DNA of 6,682 nt from contig JAITHY010000070.1 of assembly GCA_031279715.1 (NCBI GenBank), positions 1 through 6,682 of the forward strand. The letters are read 5' to 3'. A program made the translations under genes and the position numbers. The notes under the pieces are model-generated. The model had not been told where the DNA came from and searched no databases. It saw nothing but the letters and a program-made list of their open reading frames with translations. Shown here in pieces: positions 1-5,847 of this stretch (its first letter is position 1; each line of letters starts with the position of its first letter). The stretch comes from Verrucomicrobiales bacterium (lineage in GTDB: Bacteria; Verrucomicrobiota; Verrucomicrobiia; Methylacidiphilales; JAAUTS01).

Positions 1-713
1 GCGTTCAACTCCGGAACGTGAACACTAATCACGTTGCCCGACTCCACCATCAGCGGGCGGTTGGTCAGCGTATGCGCGCACAACGGATTGAGTAGAATGG
101 CATTCGCCGTCGGACTGATGATGACGCCGCCCGCTGACAGTGAATACGCCGTGGATCCCGTCGGCGTGGCGATAATCAGCCCGTCGCACAAATAATCCGT
201 CAAATACTCGCCGCTGACCCTGACCTCCAGCCGCACGATGTGCGAATGGTCGCGCCGCGCCACCACGCCCTCGTTCAGCGCCCAGCCGCGATACAAAATT
301 TTTTCCCCGCGCACCACGCTGACGGTGAGCGCCATGCGTTTCACAATCTCATATTCGCCATTCAACACACGCGGCACCGCCCGCGCCACATCCTCCCCCG
401 GCAGCGAAGTCAAAAATCCCAGCTTCCCCGCGTTAATCCCCAACAGCGGAATGTTCGACCCTTGCGTTCGCCGCGCCGCGCGCAACAGCGTCCCGTCCCC
501 GCCGACCACAATGAGCAAATCCGCCTTGAGTTTTTTCAAATCCCCCAAGTGCCCGCCGACCGTGCCCTCCGCAACAGCGTACTCCTGTTCCAGCCAGTCC
601 GCCCTCACTCCGCGCCGTTGCAAAATCCGGCGCAACTCCGCGGCGACATCGGCAGCGTCGCCCTTGTCCTTGCTAACCAGCACCGTGACCCGTGAGATTT
701 TTTTGCGCGCCAT
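1..713 (-). CDS. nadK: NAD kinase, 3' end cut by the window edge
   Basis: Phosphorylates NAD+ with ATP to make NADP+, in the cytoplasm. The visible 237 residues contain the family landmarks in order: the GGDG nucleotide/catalytic motif at residues 71-74 (in VVGGDGTLL), GINAGKLGFL at 92-101, the NAD-contacting Asn147-Glu148 (ALNE), the Thr/Gly/Ser stretch ATPTGSTAYS at 182-191, and HTLTNRPL at 214-221. The family is usually 280-300 residues, so roughly the last 50 are missing to the left. I chose the ATG at 713 because MARKKISRVTVLV gives the usual first beta strand. An in-frame ATG at 758 would add 15 residues and cannot be excluded, since neither start has a convincing Shine-Dalgarno. Synonymous codons end mostly in G, as in the divergent PTS gene. 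The protein call is secure; only the start is uncertain. Confidence 0.96.
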   Translation of the reverse strand, partial: MARKKISRVTVLVSKDKGDAADVAAELRRILQRRGVRADWLEQEYAVAEGTVGGHLGDLKKLKADLLIVVGGDGTLLRAARRTQGSNIPLLGINAGKLGFLTSLPGEDVARAVPRVLNGEYEIVKRMALTVSVVRGEKILYRGWALNEGVVARRDHSHIVRLEVRVSGEYLTDYLCDGLIIATPTGSTAYSLSAGGVIISPTANAILLNPLCAHTLTNRPLMVESGNVISVHVPELN

Positions 714-796
714 TGGAAAACTGTACCCGAACAGATGCCAATAGACAAGCGCGCCCATAATTTTAAGGTTACATTCGGCAAAAAGAGGCTAAATTT
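714..796. promoter_or_regulatory. Divergent intergenic region between nadK and the PTS fusion gene
   Basis: This is the only space where promoters for the two divergent genes could lie, and it is clearly more AT-rich than its flanks. On the plus strand there are a TAGACA at 742-747 and a CATAAT at 756-761, but they are too close together to form one sigma-70 promoter. No pair of hexamers with normal spacing stands out on either strand. The AGAGG at 784-788 is a plausible Shine-Dalgarno, 8 nt before the ATG at 797. No operator-like palindrome was recognised. Confidence 0.4.
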
Positions 797-3283
797 ATGG
801 TCATGGTTAGCTTGGTTCTTGTTTCTCACAGCCGTCCGTTGGCAGAGGCGGCGCTGACGTTGGTGCGGGCGATGACGGGAGGGGAGGTGCCCATTGCGGT
901 GGCGGCGGGGACGGGGGAAAACCGCGCGGAGTTGGGGACGGATGCGGTGGAGATTTCCCAGGCGATTCAATCGGTCGCTGATGGTGACGGGGTGGTGGTT
1001 TTGATGGACATGGGCAGCGCGGTGTTGAGCACGGAGATGGCGCTGGATTTTTTGGATGAGCCGACGAGAGCGAAGGTGCGTTTGTGCGCGGCGCCGTTTG
1101 TGGAAGGGGCGGTGGCGGGGGGTGTTGCCGCGAAGATTGGCGGCTCGCCGGCCGAGGTGCTGCATGAGGCGGCGCTGGCATTGACGCAAAAATCGGAACA
1201 TCTCGCGCCGCTGACGGTCTGCGAACCGCAGGCGGTCACGGTCAGTGCGGGGACATTGGATCAGATGAAATCCGCGCGGGTGACGGTGCCGAATCCGGCT
1301 GGGTTGCACGCGCGTCCGGTGGCGCGGTTGATTCAGGAAGCCGCGAAGTTTCAGAGTAAAATTCAAATTCGCAATGTGACCAATGGCAAAGGCGCGGTGT
1401 CGATTCGCAGCATGACGGGGATTGTGGCGTTGGAAACGTTACGGGGGCATGAGATAGAGTTGCTGGCGGAGGGCGCTGACGCTGACGCGGCGTTGGAAAG
1501 TTTGCGGGCGGCGATTGTCAGCGGGCTGGGCGATGAATTGCAATCAACGAAGAAGGCTGACGATGACAGAGCGGCGGCATCAGTGTCAGCGGAGGAAGGA
1601 AAACCAATCGGCGTGTGCAAGGGCGTGGTAATCGGGTCGGTGTATTATCCGCAGGCGGTGACGTTTGAGCTGCCGACGGCGCGGGCAGTCAACGCTGACC
1701 ATGAGCTTGGATTGTTGCAAGCCGCGTTGGAGAAAACGCTGGCGCTGCTGCGGGCGCAGGCGGAGGAGGTCGGGCGCAGCATGGGACGCGAGCACGGGGA
1801 GATTTTTGACGCGCAATCACTGGTGTTGAGCGATCCGGCGCTGATGGAACAGGCGGGGCGTTACATCCGGCGAGATCGGCGGCAGGCGGCGCCTGCCTGG
1901 TGGCTGACGGTGGAGGAAGCTATCAAAACGTACCAGAGCCTCGGCGACACGAATTTACGGCAACGGGCGGAGGATTTGAAGGACGTGGCGCGGCTGGTGC
2001 TGGCGCAACTCGGCGTCAGCGTGCCGGATGAGCTGACGATTCCAAAGTCGGGCATCATGGTCGTGAACGAATTGACGCCCGGGCAGGCGGCAGTGCTGGA
2101 CAAGGACAAGGTGCTGGGGGTGATTTGTCTGGAGGACGGGCGGACTTCGCACGCATCGATTTTACTGCGGTCGCGGGGAATTCCGGCGATTGTGCAGGCG
2201 CGGCATTTCACCCCGTCACTGTCAGCGTTGGCGTTGCCTGCGGTGCTGGCGATGGACGGGGACACGGGGGAGCTTTGGTTGAATCCGAACATGAAGGAGT
2301 TGAAAAAAATTCACGAGCGGCAGCTGCGCTGGACGGAGCAGGTGGCGCTGGAGAGGCGTGACAGCGCGCGCCCGGCGGTGACGCTGGACGGGCGGGGTTT
2401 TTCGATTTGCGCGAATGTCGGCAACGTGGAGGACGCGGAGTCCGCCGCCGAAAACGGCGCGGACGGCATCGGATTGCTGCGGACGGAGTTTATGTTCCTG
2501 AATCGCGACACGGCGCCAAGCGAGGAGGAGCAGGTCGGGGCGTTGCGGGCGATTTTGCAGCCGATGGCGGGGAAGCCGGCGATTATCCGCACGCTGGACG
2601 CCGGCGGTGACAAGGAGTTGCCGTATTTGCACATGCCGCGCGAGGCAAACCCGTACCTGGGCGTGCGGGCGATTCGGTTGTGTTTGCGAAACCGCGCGCT
2701 GTTCCAGCAGCAGTTGCGGGCGATTCTGCGGGTTGGCGCGGAATTTGACGTGCGGGTGATGTTTCCGATGATTGCGGCATTGCAGGAGTTGCAGGCGGCG
2801 AAGGCGGAACTGACGCGGGCGCACGAGTCATTGTCAGCGGGCGGCACGCCGCACAAGTGGCCGCTGCCGACGGGGATGATGGTGGAGGTGCCGGCGGCGG
2901 CGATTGTGTCACATTATTTTGTTCCGGAGGTGGATTTTGTAAGCATCGGCACGAACGATCTGACGCAGTACACACTCGCCGCTGACCGTGGAAATCCGCA
3001 GTTGCAAGAGTTGTTGAGCAAGGAGTTGAATCCGGCGGTGCTCGCGCAGATTAACCGCGTGGTGTTGTCGTGCCAGGGAAAAATCCCCGTGTCGGTATGC
3101 GGCGAGGCGGCGTCAAATCCGGAATCAGCGGCGGTGTTTTTGGGGCTGGGCGTGAGCGAACTCAGCATGGGCGGGCGGAGCATTCCGGCGATGAAGCATT
3201 GGGTGCGCGGGCGCTCACTGTCAGTGATGGAGGCGGAGGCGCGGAAGCTGATGCAGTCACGATTGCCGTATATGGGGCGCTGA
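797..3283 (+). CDS. ptsP: Triple-fusion PTS protein: DhaM-type EIIA + HPr + complete enzyme I
   Basis: Cytoplasmic phosphotransfer protein that should take phosphate from PEP and pass it along one polypeptide. Residues 1 to about 135 match the DhaM EIIA domain (VLVSHSRPLAEA, with acceptor His11, then DGVVVLMDMGSA). Residues about 155-240 are HPr, with His171 in AGLHARP and a candidate regulatory serine at about 205. Residues about 268-828 are enzyme I: phospho-His452 in DGRTSHASILLRSRG, GIGLLRTEF, TLDAGGDKELPY, MVEVPAAA, SIGTNDLTQYTL, and Cys768 in SVCGEA. E. coli DhaM has only a truncated enzyme I; here the PEP-binding domain is full length. The ATG at 797 has AGAGG 8 nt upstream; the in-frame ATG at 803 (MVSLVLVSHS) fits DhaM proteins better. 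The likely final acceptor is DhaL-ADP of a dihydroxyacetone kinase, but no dhaK or dhaL is in the window. The symbol follows usual annotation of enzyme I-type proteins; the fusion has no dedicated name I know. Confidence 0.95.
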   Translation: MVMVSLVLVSHSRPLAEAALTLVRAMTGGEVPIAVAAGTGENRAELGTDAVEISQAIQSVADGDGVVVLMDMGSAVLSTEMALDFLDEPTRAKVRLCAAPFVEGAVAGGVAAKIGGSPAEVLHEAALALTQKSEHLAPLTVCEPQAVTVSAGTLDQMKSARVTVPNPAGLHARPVARLIQEAAKFQSKIQIRNVTNGKGAVSIRSMTGIVALETLRGHEIELLAEGADADAALESLRAAIVSGLGDELQSTKKADDDRAAASVSAEEGKPIGVCKGVVIGSVYYPQAVTFELPTARAVNADHELGLLQAALEKTLALLRAQAEEVGRSMGREHGEIFDAQSLVLSDPALMEQAGRYIRRDRRQAAPAWWLTVEEAIKTYQSLGDTNLRQRAEDLKDVARLVLAQLGVSVPDELTIPKSGIMVVNELTPGQAAVLDKDKVLGVICLEDGRTSHASILLRSRGIPAIVQARHFTPSLSALALPAVLAMDGDTGELWLNPNMKELKKIHERQLRWTEQVALERRDSARPAVTLDGRGFSICANVGNVEDAESAAENGADGIGLLRTEFMFLNRDTAPSEEEQVGALRAILQPMAGKPAIIRTLDAGGDKELPYLHMPREANPYLGVRAIRLCLRNRALFQQQLRAILRVGAEFDVRVMFPMIAALQELQAAKAELTRAHESLSAGGTPHKWPLPTGMMVEVPAAAIVSHYFVPEVDFVSIGTNDLTQYTLAADRGNPQLQELLSKELNPAVLAQINRVVLSCQGKIPVSVCGEAASNPESAAVFLGLGVSELSMGGRSIPAMKHWVRGRSLSVMEAEARKLMQSRLPYMGR

Positions 3284-3290
3284 CGGTGAA
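3279..3290 (+). promoter_or_regulatory. GCTGAC-word copy spanning the PTS stop codon and the vanZ ribosome-binding site
   Basis: GCTGACGGTGAA lies across the junction of the two genes. Its TGA at 3281-3283 is the stop codon of the PTS fusion. Its GGTGA at 3285-3289 is complementary to the 3' part of the usual anti-Shine-Dalgarno and precedes a cluster of in-frame ATGs at 3290, 3293 and 3299. One copy of the dispersed word therefore serves as stop and probably as ribosome-binding site, coupling translation of the VanZ-like gene to the PTS gene. The ribosome-binding role is inferred from complementarity and position. Confidence 0.45.
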
Positions 3291-3727
3291 TGATGATTAT
3301 GACAAAATTATATGAATTATTACGACACAAGTTTGTTTGGTGGGCGCTGTTTGTCCTCTGGTTGATGGCCATATTTTATGCGTCGTCACTGACGGATCAG
3401 GAGACGCGGCCATACATTCCGACTTTCGCGTTGCACAAGCTGGCACACTTTGTCGCGTACGGTTCCGGCGGGGTGATTTTGGCGCTGAGCCTGAGGTTTA
3501 GCACGCGATGGGGGTGGGGAAAAATCGCCATCGTCAGCATCGCGGTGGTGTCGGTGTACGGGGCGACGGATGAGTTTCATCAAACTTTCACGCCGGGACG
3601 GGGGCCGGCGGCGCGGGATTGGGCGATTGACACAGTCAGCGGGGCGGCATGGGTGGGGATGTTGGTGGCGCTCAAAGGGCGGCTGAAACGGTGGATTGGC
3701 GTCGTGCTTAATTCCGATATACGGTGA
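3290..3727 (+). CDS. VanZ-like family membrane protein
   Basis: Small integral membrane protein of up to 145 residues with four predicted membrane segments at about 15-32, 51-68, 78-92 and 112-128. The VanZ-like signature is clear: HKLAHFVAYG at 49-58, TDEFHQTFTPGR at 93-104 and DWAIDTVSG at 110-118. VanZ of Enterococcus gives low-level teicoplanin resistance, but most family members are of unknown function, and nothing here supports antibiotic resistance. ATGs at 3290, 3293 and 3299 are all in frame. I list the longest, although GGTGA at 3285-3289 is better spaced for 3293 or 3299. The gene begins 6 bp after the PTS stop and is probably cotranscribed with it. Its 3' end overlaps the convergent pseudopilin gene by 20 bp, leaving no room for an ordinary terminator between them. 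Confidence 0.9.
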   Translation: MMIMTKLYELLRHKFVWWALFVLWLMAIFYASSLTDQETRPYIPTFALHKLAHFVAYGSGGVILALSLRFSTRWGWGKIAIVSIAVVSVYGATDEFHQTFTPGRGPAARDWAIDTVSGAAWVGMLVALKGRLKRWIGVVLNSDIR

Positions 3728-4316
3728 AAATGCCGAGGTTGCCGCTGACGCGGAAGACGGCGGGATCTTGTTGCTTGTTGTCGCGCGCGCTGACGATGGC
3801 AAATTCAATGTACTGGTTTAATTCCGCATCGGACAAAGCCTGGCCGCCGGGAGTGAAAACCAGCAGGCGGGTGAGATTTCGCCCGCTGACGGTGACACTG
3901 GCTTTGGCGAGGGCGTTGATGTTCACGGGGTCAATGTCAGGGTCGGGCAGGCTGGCGGGTTTGAATTCGCCGCTGGTCTTGAGAATGGTGCGCGCGAAGG
4001 AACGCGGCGCGGTAATGAGTCGCAGACGGCCAGCGGGGAGCGTGATGGGAAGTGACCAGTCAATGTTCGCGCCATTGTCAGCGGCAAAGGCAGTGATCCA
4101 CAGCGTATCGCCGACATTGCCCAGCGCCACGCCGACGTAAACGTTCTTGGCGACAGCCTCCTGCCTCGCGTTGTCCAAAATGCCGCCGAGGATGGCGGCG
4201 CTGTTGGTGACGGTTGGGCCGCCGCCCATGCGCGCAGACGGTATGGCGATGGCGGCCAGCGCCCCCATAATGGCGATGACCGTCAGCAACTCCACCAGCG
4301 TAAACGCTTTCCTCAT
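3708..4316 (-). CDS. Type IV pilin-like / type II secretion pseudopilin (GspH/FimT-like)
   Basis: A 202-residue prepilin-type protein, expected to be cut by prepilin peptidase and inserted in the inner membrane as part of a pseudopilus or type IV pilus. The N-terminus MRKAFTLVELL has the classic class III signal: a short basic leader, cleavage before Phe5, and Glu9 at mature position +5, followed by a hydrophobic helix to about residue 28. The residue before the cut is Ala4 rather than the usual Gly. The stretch LDNARQEAVAKNVYV resembles the GspH/FimT region after the helix, and the C-terminus (FRVSGNLGIFTVYR) looks like the final strand of such minor pilins. It starts 3 bp after the stop of the Nudix gene, so the two are probably one minus-strand transcript. 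No other secretion gene is in the window, so its machine and cargo are unknown. Confidence 0.88.
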   Translation of the reverse strand: MRKAFTLVELLTVIAIMGALAAIAIPSARMGGGPTVTNSAAILGGILDNARQEAVAKNVYVGVALGNVGDTLWITAFAADNGANIDWSLPITLPAGRLRLITAPRSFARTILKTSGEFKPASLPDPDIDPVNINALAKASVTVSGRNLTRLLVFTPGGQALSDAELNQYIEFAIVSARDNKQQDPAVFRVSGNLGIFTVYRN

Positions 4317-4319
4317 GGC

Positions 4320-4781
4320 TCAAATTTTCCGGATGACCGACAGCGGCTCGAAACTCGTCAGCGCGCGCTGCCAGAAAAAGCGGGCGGACGGGGTGGACTT
4401 GGGCGGCAGCTTGCCGTGGTAGGCGACGGTGCTTATTTCGCCGGCATTGCGCGGGCGGGCGGAGGCGGAGCGTTTGAGCAGCACGCGGTAGAGAATGGCG
4501 AAGTTGCCCTTCAGCGGACGGTCAAACAAATCAATCACGCAGGCGTGCGTGACACGATGTCCGGTTTCCTCCAAAATCTCGCGCTTCAACGCACCGAGCA
4601 GCGACTCCTTGCGCTTTACTTTTCCGCCAGGCAACGCCCACAATTGCTTGCCGTAAGCCTGCCTGACCATCAGCACCTGTCCGTACGGGTCCTCAATCCA
4701 CGCCATGACGGAGGCGGCTTTGTTAAAGCTTCTGAGCGGCGGGCGGCGTTTGGCGGGACGTTGAATTTTTCCGGCTGGCAT
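4320..4781 (-). CDS. Nudix hydrolase
   Basis: A 153-residue cytoplasmic pyrophosphohydrolase of the Nudix family, which cleaves nucleoside diphosphates linked to another moiety; the substrate cannot be told from sequence. The Nudix box is complete at residues 53-75: Gly53, Glu59, Arg67-Glu68, Glu71-Glu72 and Gly74, fitting G-x5-E-x7-RE-x2-EE-x-G, with the metal-binding glutamates present. The preceding LWALPGG is typical. The first 18 residues are basic and proline-rich (MPAGKIQRPAKRRPP) and lie before the first Nudix strand. An in-frame Met26 would begin inside that strand, so I keep the start at 4781. There is no clear Shine-Dalgarno. The gene is divergent from the Fur-family gene and probably heads the Nudix-pseudopilin transcript. 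Partner and substrate are unrecognised. Confidence 0.93.
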   Translation of the reverse strand: MPAGKIQRPAKRRPPLRSFNKAASVMAWIEDPYGQVLMVRQAYGKQLWALPGGKVKRKESLLGALKREILEETGHRVTHACVIDLFDRPLKGNFAILYRVLLKRSASARPRNAGEISTVAYHGKLPPKSTPSARFFWQRALTSFEPLSVIRKI

Positions 4782-4841
4782 GGCAAAACATTACCGCATT
4801 CGCGCGGTTGCACAACGCGGAAATTCATTTAACCTAACCCC
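4782..4841. promoter_or_regulatory. Divergent gap between Nudix and Fur-family genes
   Basis: These 60 bp must hold promoters for both directions unless they lie inside the genes. For the Fur-family gene, TTGCAC at 4808-4813 followed after 16 nt by TAACCT at 4830-4835 is a weak sigma-70-like pair; it would place the transcript start almost on the ATG at 4842, giving a leaderless mRNA, which would match the absence of a Shine-Dalgarno before that ATG. No Fur-box-like inverted repeat was recognised, so autoregulation is not supported by sequence. Confidence 0.25.
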
Positions 4842-5216
4842 ATGCAACGCGACACCAAACAACGCGACGCCATCCGGCAAGTCTTCCACACCCACGACGC
4901 GCCACTGCTGCCCGGTGAAGTCTTGCGCCTCGCGCAGCGCGCCGTGCCCTCGCTGAGCCTGGCGACGGTGTACCGCACCCTCAGCGCCTTCGCGCGGGAA
5001 AATCTCCTGCGCGTGGTGGCGCTGCCAGCGGAGCCGCCGCGTTACGAAAAGGCGGACAAGCATCACCACCACCACTTCGTCTGCCGTCAGTGTCAGCGGG
5101 TGTACGAGGTTCACGCCTGCGCCGGTGATGTCCAGCGAATGGTGCCGGACGGCTTTCAAATGGACGCGCATGAGATTACGCTGTACGGGGTGTGCGCCGA
5201 TTGCGCCTTGCCTTGA
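4842..5216 (+). CDS. Fur-family metal-responsive transcriptional regulator
   Basis: A 124-residue DNA-binding repressor of the Fur/Zur/PerR family. The winged-helix recognition region is at about residues 37-58 (SLATVYRTLSAF). The dimerisation domain has a run of five histidines at 74-78 followed by FVCRQCQRVYEV. Cys81-Cys84 and Cys118-Cys121 form the pair of CxxC motifs that bind structural zinc in most Fur proteins. Length is at the short end (family usually 130-150), because the N-terminal arm is short. The sequence does not settle whether it senses iron, zinc or peroxide; the His-rich loop is somewhat Zur-like but that is weak evidence. The ATG has no clear Shine-Dalgarno. ExbB starts about 27 bp after its stop, so it may be cotranscribed with a metal-uptake energiser, a reasonable but unproven link. 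Confidence 0.93.
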   Translation: MQRDTKQRDAIRQVFHTHDAPLLPGEVLRLAQRAVPSLSLATVYRTLSAFARENLLRVVALPAEPPRYEKADKHHHHHFVCRQCQRVYEVHACAGDVQRMVPDGFQMDAHEITLYGVCADCALP

Positions 5217-5236
5217 CAGTTATTCGTGGTTAAATT
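5208..5236 (+). promoter_or_regulatory. Weak candidate promoter for the exbB-exbD-queE block
   Basis: TTGCCT at 5208-5213 and TAAATT at 5231-5236 are separated by 17 nt and each match the sigma-70 consensus at four of six positions. Transcription would begin near 5243. That start would make the GTG at 5244 leaderless but would give a 37-nt leader, with a perfect Shine-Dalgarno, for the ATG at 5280. The stronger-looking TTGACA at 5213-5218 has no partner at normal spacing. Overlap with the end of the Fur-family gene makes chance similarity quite possible. Confidence 0.2.
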
Positions 5237-5243
5237 CCCCAGC

Positions 5244-5846
5244 GTGATACTAGAGCTGTTTTTCAAAGGAGGTCCCATCATGTGGTTCATCCTCGTGCTG
5301 TCCATCGTCACCGTCAGCGTGATCCTGGAACGCGGCGTATTCCTGTGGACGCAAGCGGCGCGGCGCGACCCCGCCATGGTGCGGCGCATCTTCAGCCTCG
5401 TCGAAAAAGGCGACCCCGCCGCCGCCATCAGCGCAGGAGAAAATTCCGGCGACTTGGTGGCGCAAGTACTCGTCGAGGGATTGAAGCACCGCGACACCTC
5501 ACTGACGGAGGCAATGCTCGAAGCCGCCAGCGCTGAGCTTGACCGCAACAACCGCGGCTTGGTCGTGCTGGACACCGCTGTCACCATGGGACCCCTGCTC
5601 GGCTTGCTCGGCACGGTGATTGGGATGATTCGCGCGTTCGGCGTGGTGGGTGCCGGCGACCTCGCTGGCAATCAACTCGCCATCACCGGCGGCGTCTCTG
5701 AATGCCTCATCGCCGTCTGTTTCGGGCTGAGCGTTGCCATCATCGCCATCGTGCCACTCAACTGGCTCAGTTCGCGCCTTGAAAAAATCCGCCGCCAACT
5801 GGAGTCCGCCATGACGCGGCTGGAGCTGTTGCTGAGGAAGGAATGA
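5244..5846 (+). CDS. MotA/TolQ/ExbB-family proton channel subunit
   Basis: Inner-membrane subunit of a proton-driven motor that works with the ExbD/TolR-type protein encoded next. From the GTG at 5244 it is 200 residues: ELFFKGGPIMW at 4-14 is the conserved N-terminus of bacterial ExbB-like proteins. Membrane segments lie at about 12-32, 112-135 and 147-172, the usual three. GLLGTVIG keeps the pore threonine (Thr124), and Glu153 matches E. coli ExbB Glu176. The second pore threonine (E. coli ExbB Thr181, TolQ Thr178) is replaced by Val158 in ECLIAVCFG. I prefer 5244 for the family match, but AGGAGGT at 5267-5273 points to the ATG at 5280 (188 residues); a GTG at 5226 is also in frame. The stop is 1 bp before exbD. 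TolQ and ExbB roles cannot be separated without the TonB/TolA partner. Confidence 0.92.
   Translation: MILELFFKGGPIMWFILVLSIVTVSVILERGVFLWTQAARRDPAMVRRIFSLVEKGDPAAAISAGENSGDLVAQVLVEGLKHRDTSLTEAMLEAASAELDRNNRGLVVLDTAVTMGPLLGLLGTVIGMIRAFGVVGAGDLAGNQLAITGGVSECLIAVCFGLSVAIIAIVPLNWLSSRLEKIRRQLESAMTRLELLLRKE
5267..5273 (+). promoter_or_regulatory. Perfect Shine-Dalgarno inside the start of the ExbB-like gene
   Basis: AGGAGGT sits 6 nt before the in-frame ATG at 5280, the strongest ribosome-binding site in the window. It is also the coding sequence for Lys-Gly-Gly of the conserved KGGP motif if translation begins at 5244 or 5226. Either the protein starts at 5280 without KGGP, or the codons for that motif have been chosen so that they also work as an internal site. 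Confidence 0.5.
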
Positions 5847-5847
5847 T

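Noticed and set aside
238..744. Plus-strand open frames of up to 168 codons opposite the left end.
   Set aside because: They are antisense to NAD kinase, whose motifs are unmistakable on the minus strand; the translations are basic, Pro/Ser-rich and resemble nothing.
756..758. Upstream ATG at 758 as the true nadK start.
   Set aside because: In frame and possible, but the added 15 residues precede the usual family N-terminus and there is no clear ribosome-binding site.
605..1366. A 253-codon minus-strand open frame.
   Set aside because: It covers parts of both nadK and the PTS gene and translates to an Arg/His/Gln-rich string typical of antisense frames in GC-rich genes.
2222..2856. Two minus-strand open frames of 181 and 200 codons inside the enzyme I region.
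   Set aside because: The plus strand here encodes uninterrupted, highly conserved enzyme I motifs; the antisense products have shadow-type composition.
3290..3727. VanZ-like protein as a glycopeptide resistance gene.
   Set aside because: The family is broad, mostly without known function, and no van genes or mobile elements accompany it.
5061..5075. Five consecutive histidines, resembling an affinity tag.
   Set aside because: A His-rich stretch immediately before the CxxC is normal in Fur-family proteins, so it is natural metal-site sequence.
5213..5218. Exact TTGACA hexamer as a -35 box before exbB.
   Set aside because: No -10-like hexamer lies 16-18 nt downstream; the AT-rich TTAAATT is only 11-12 nt away.
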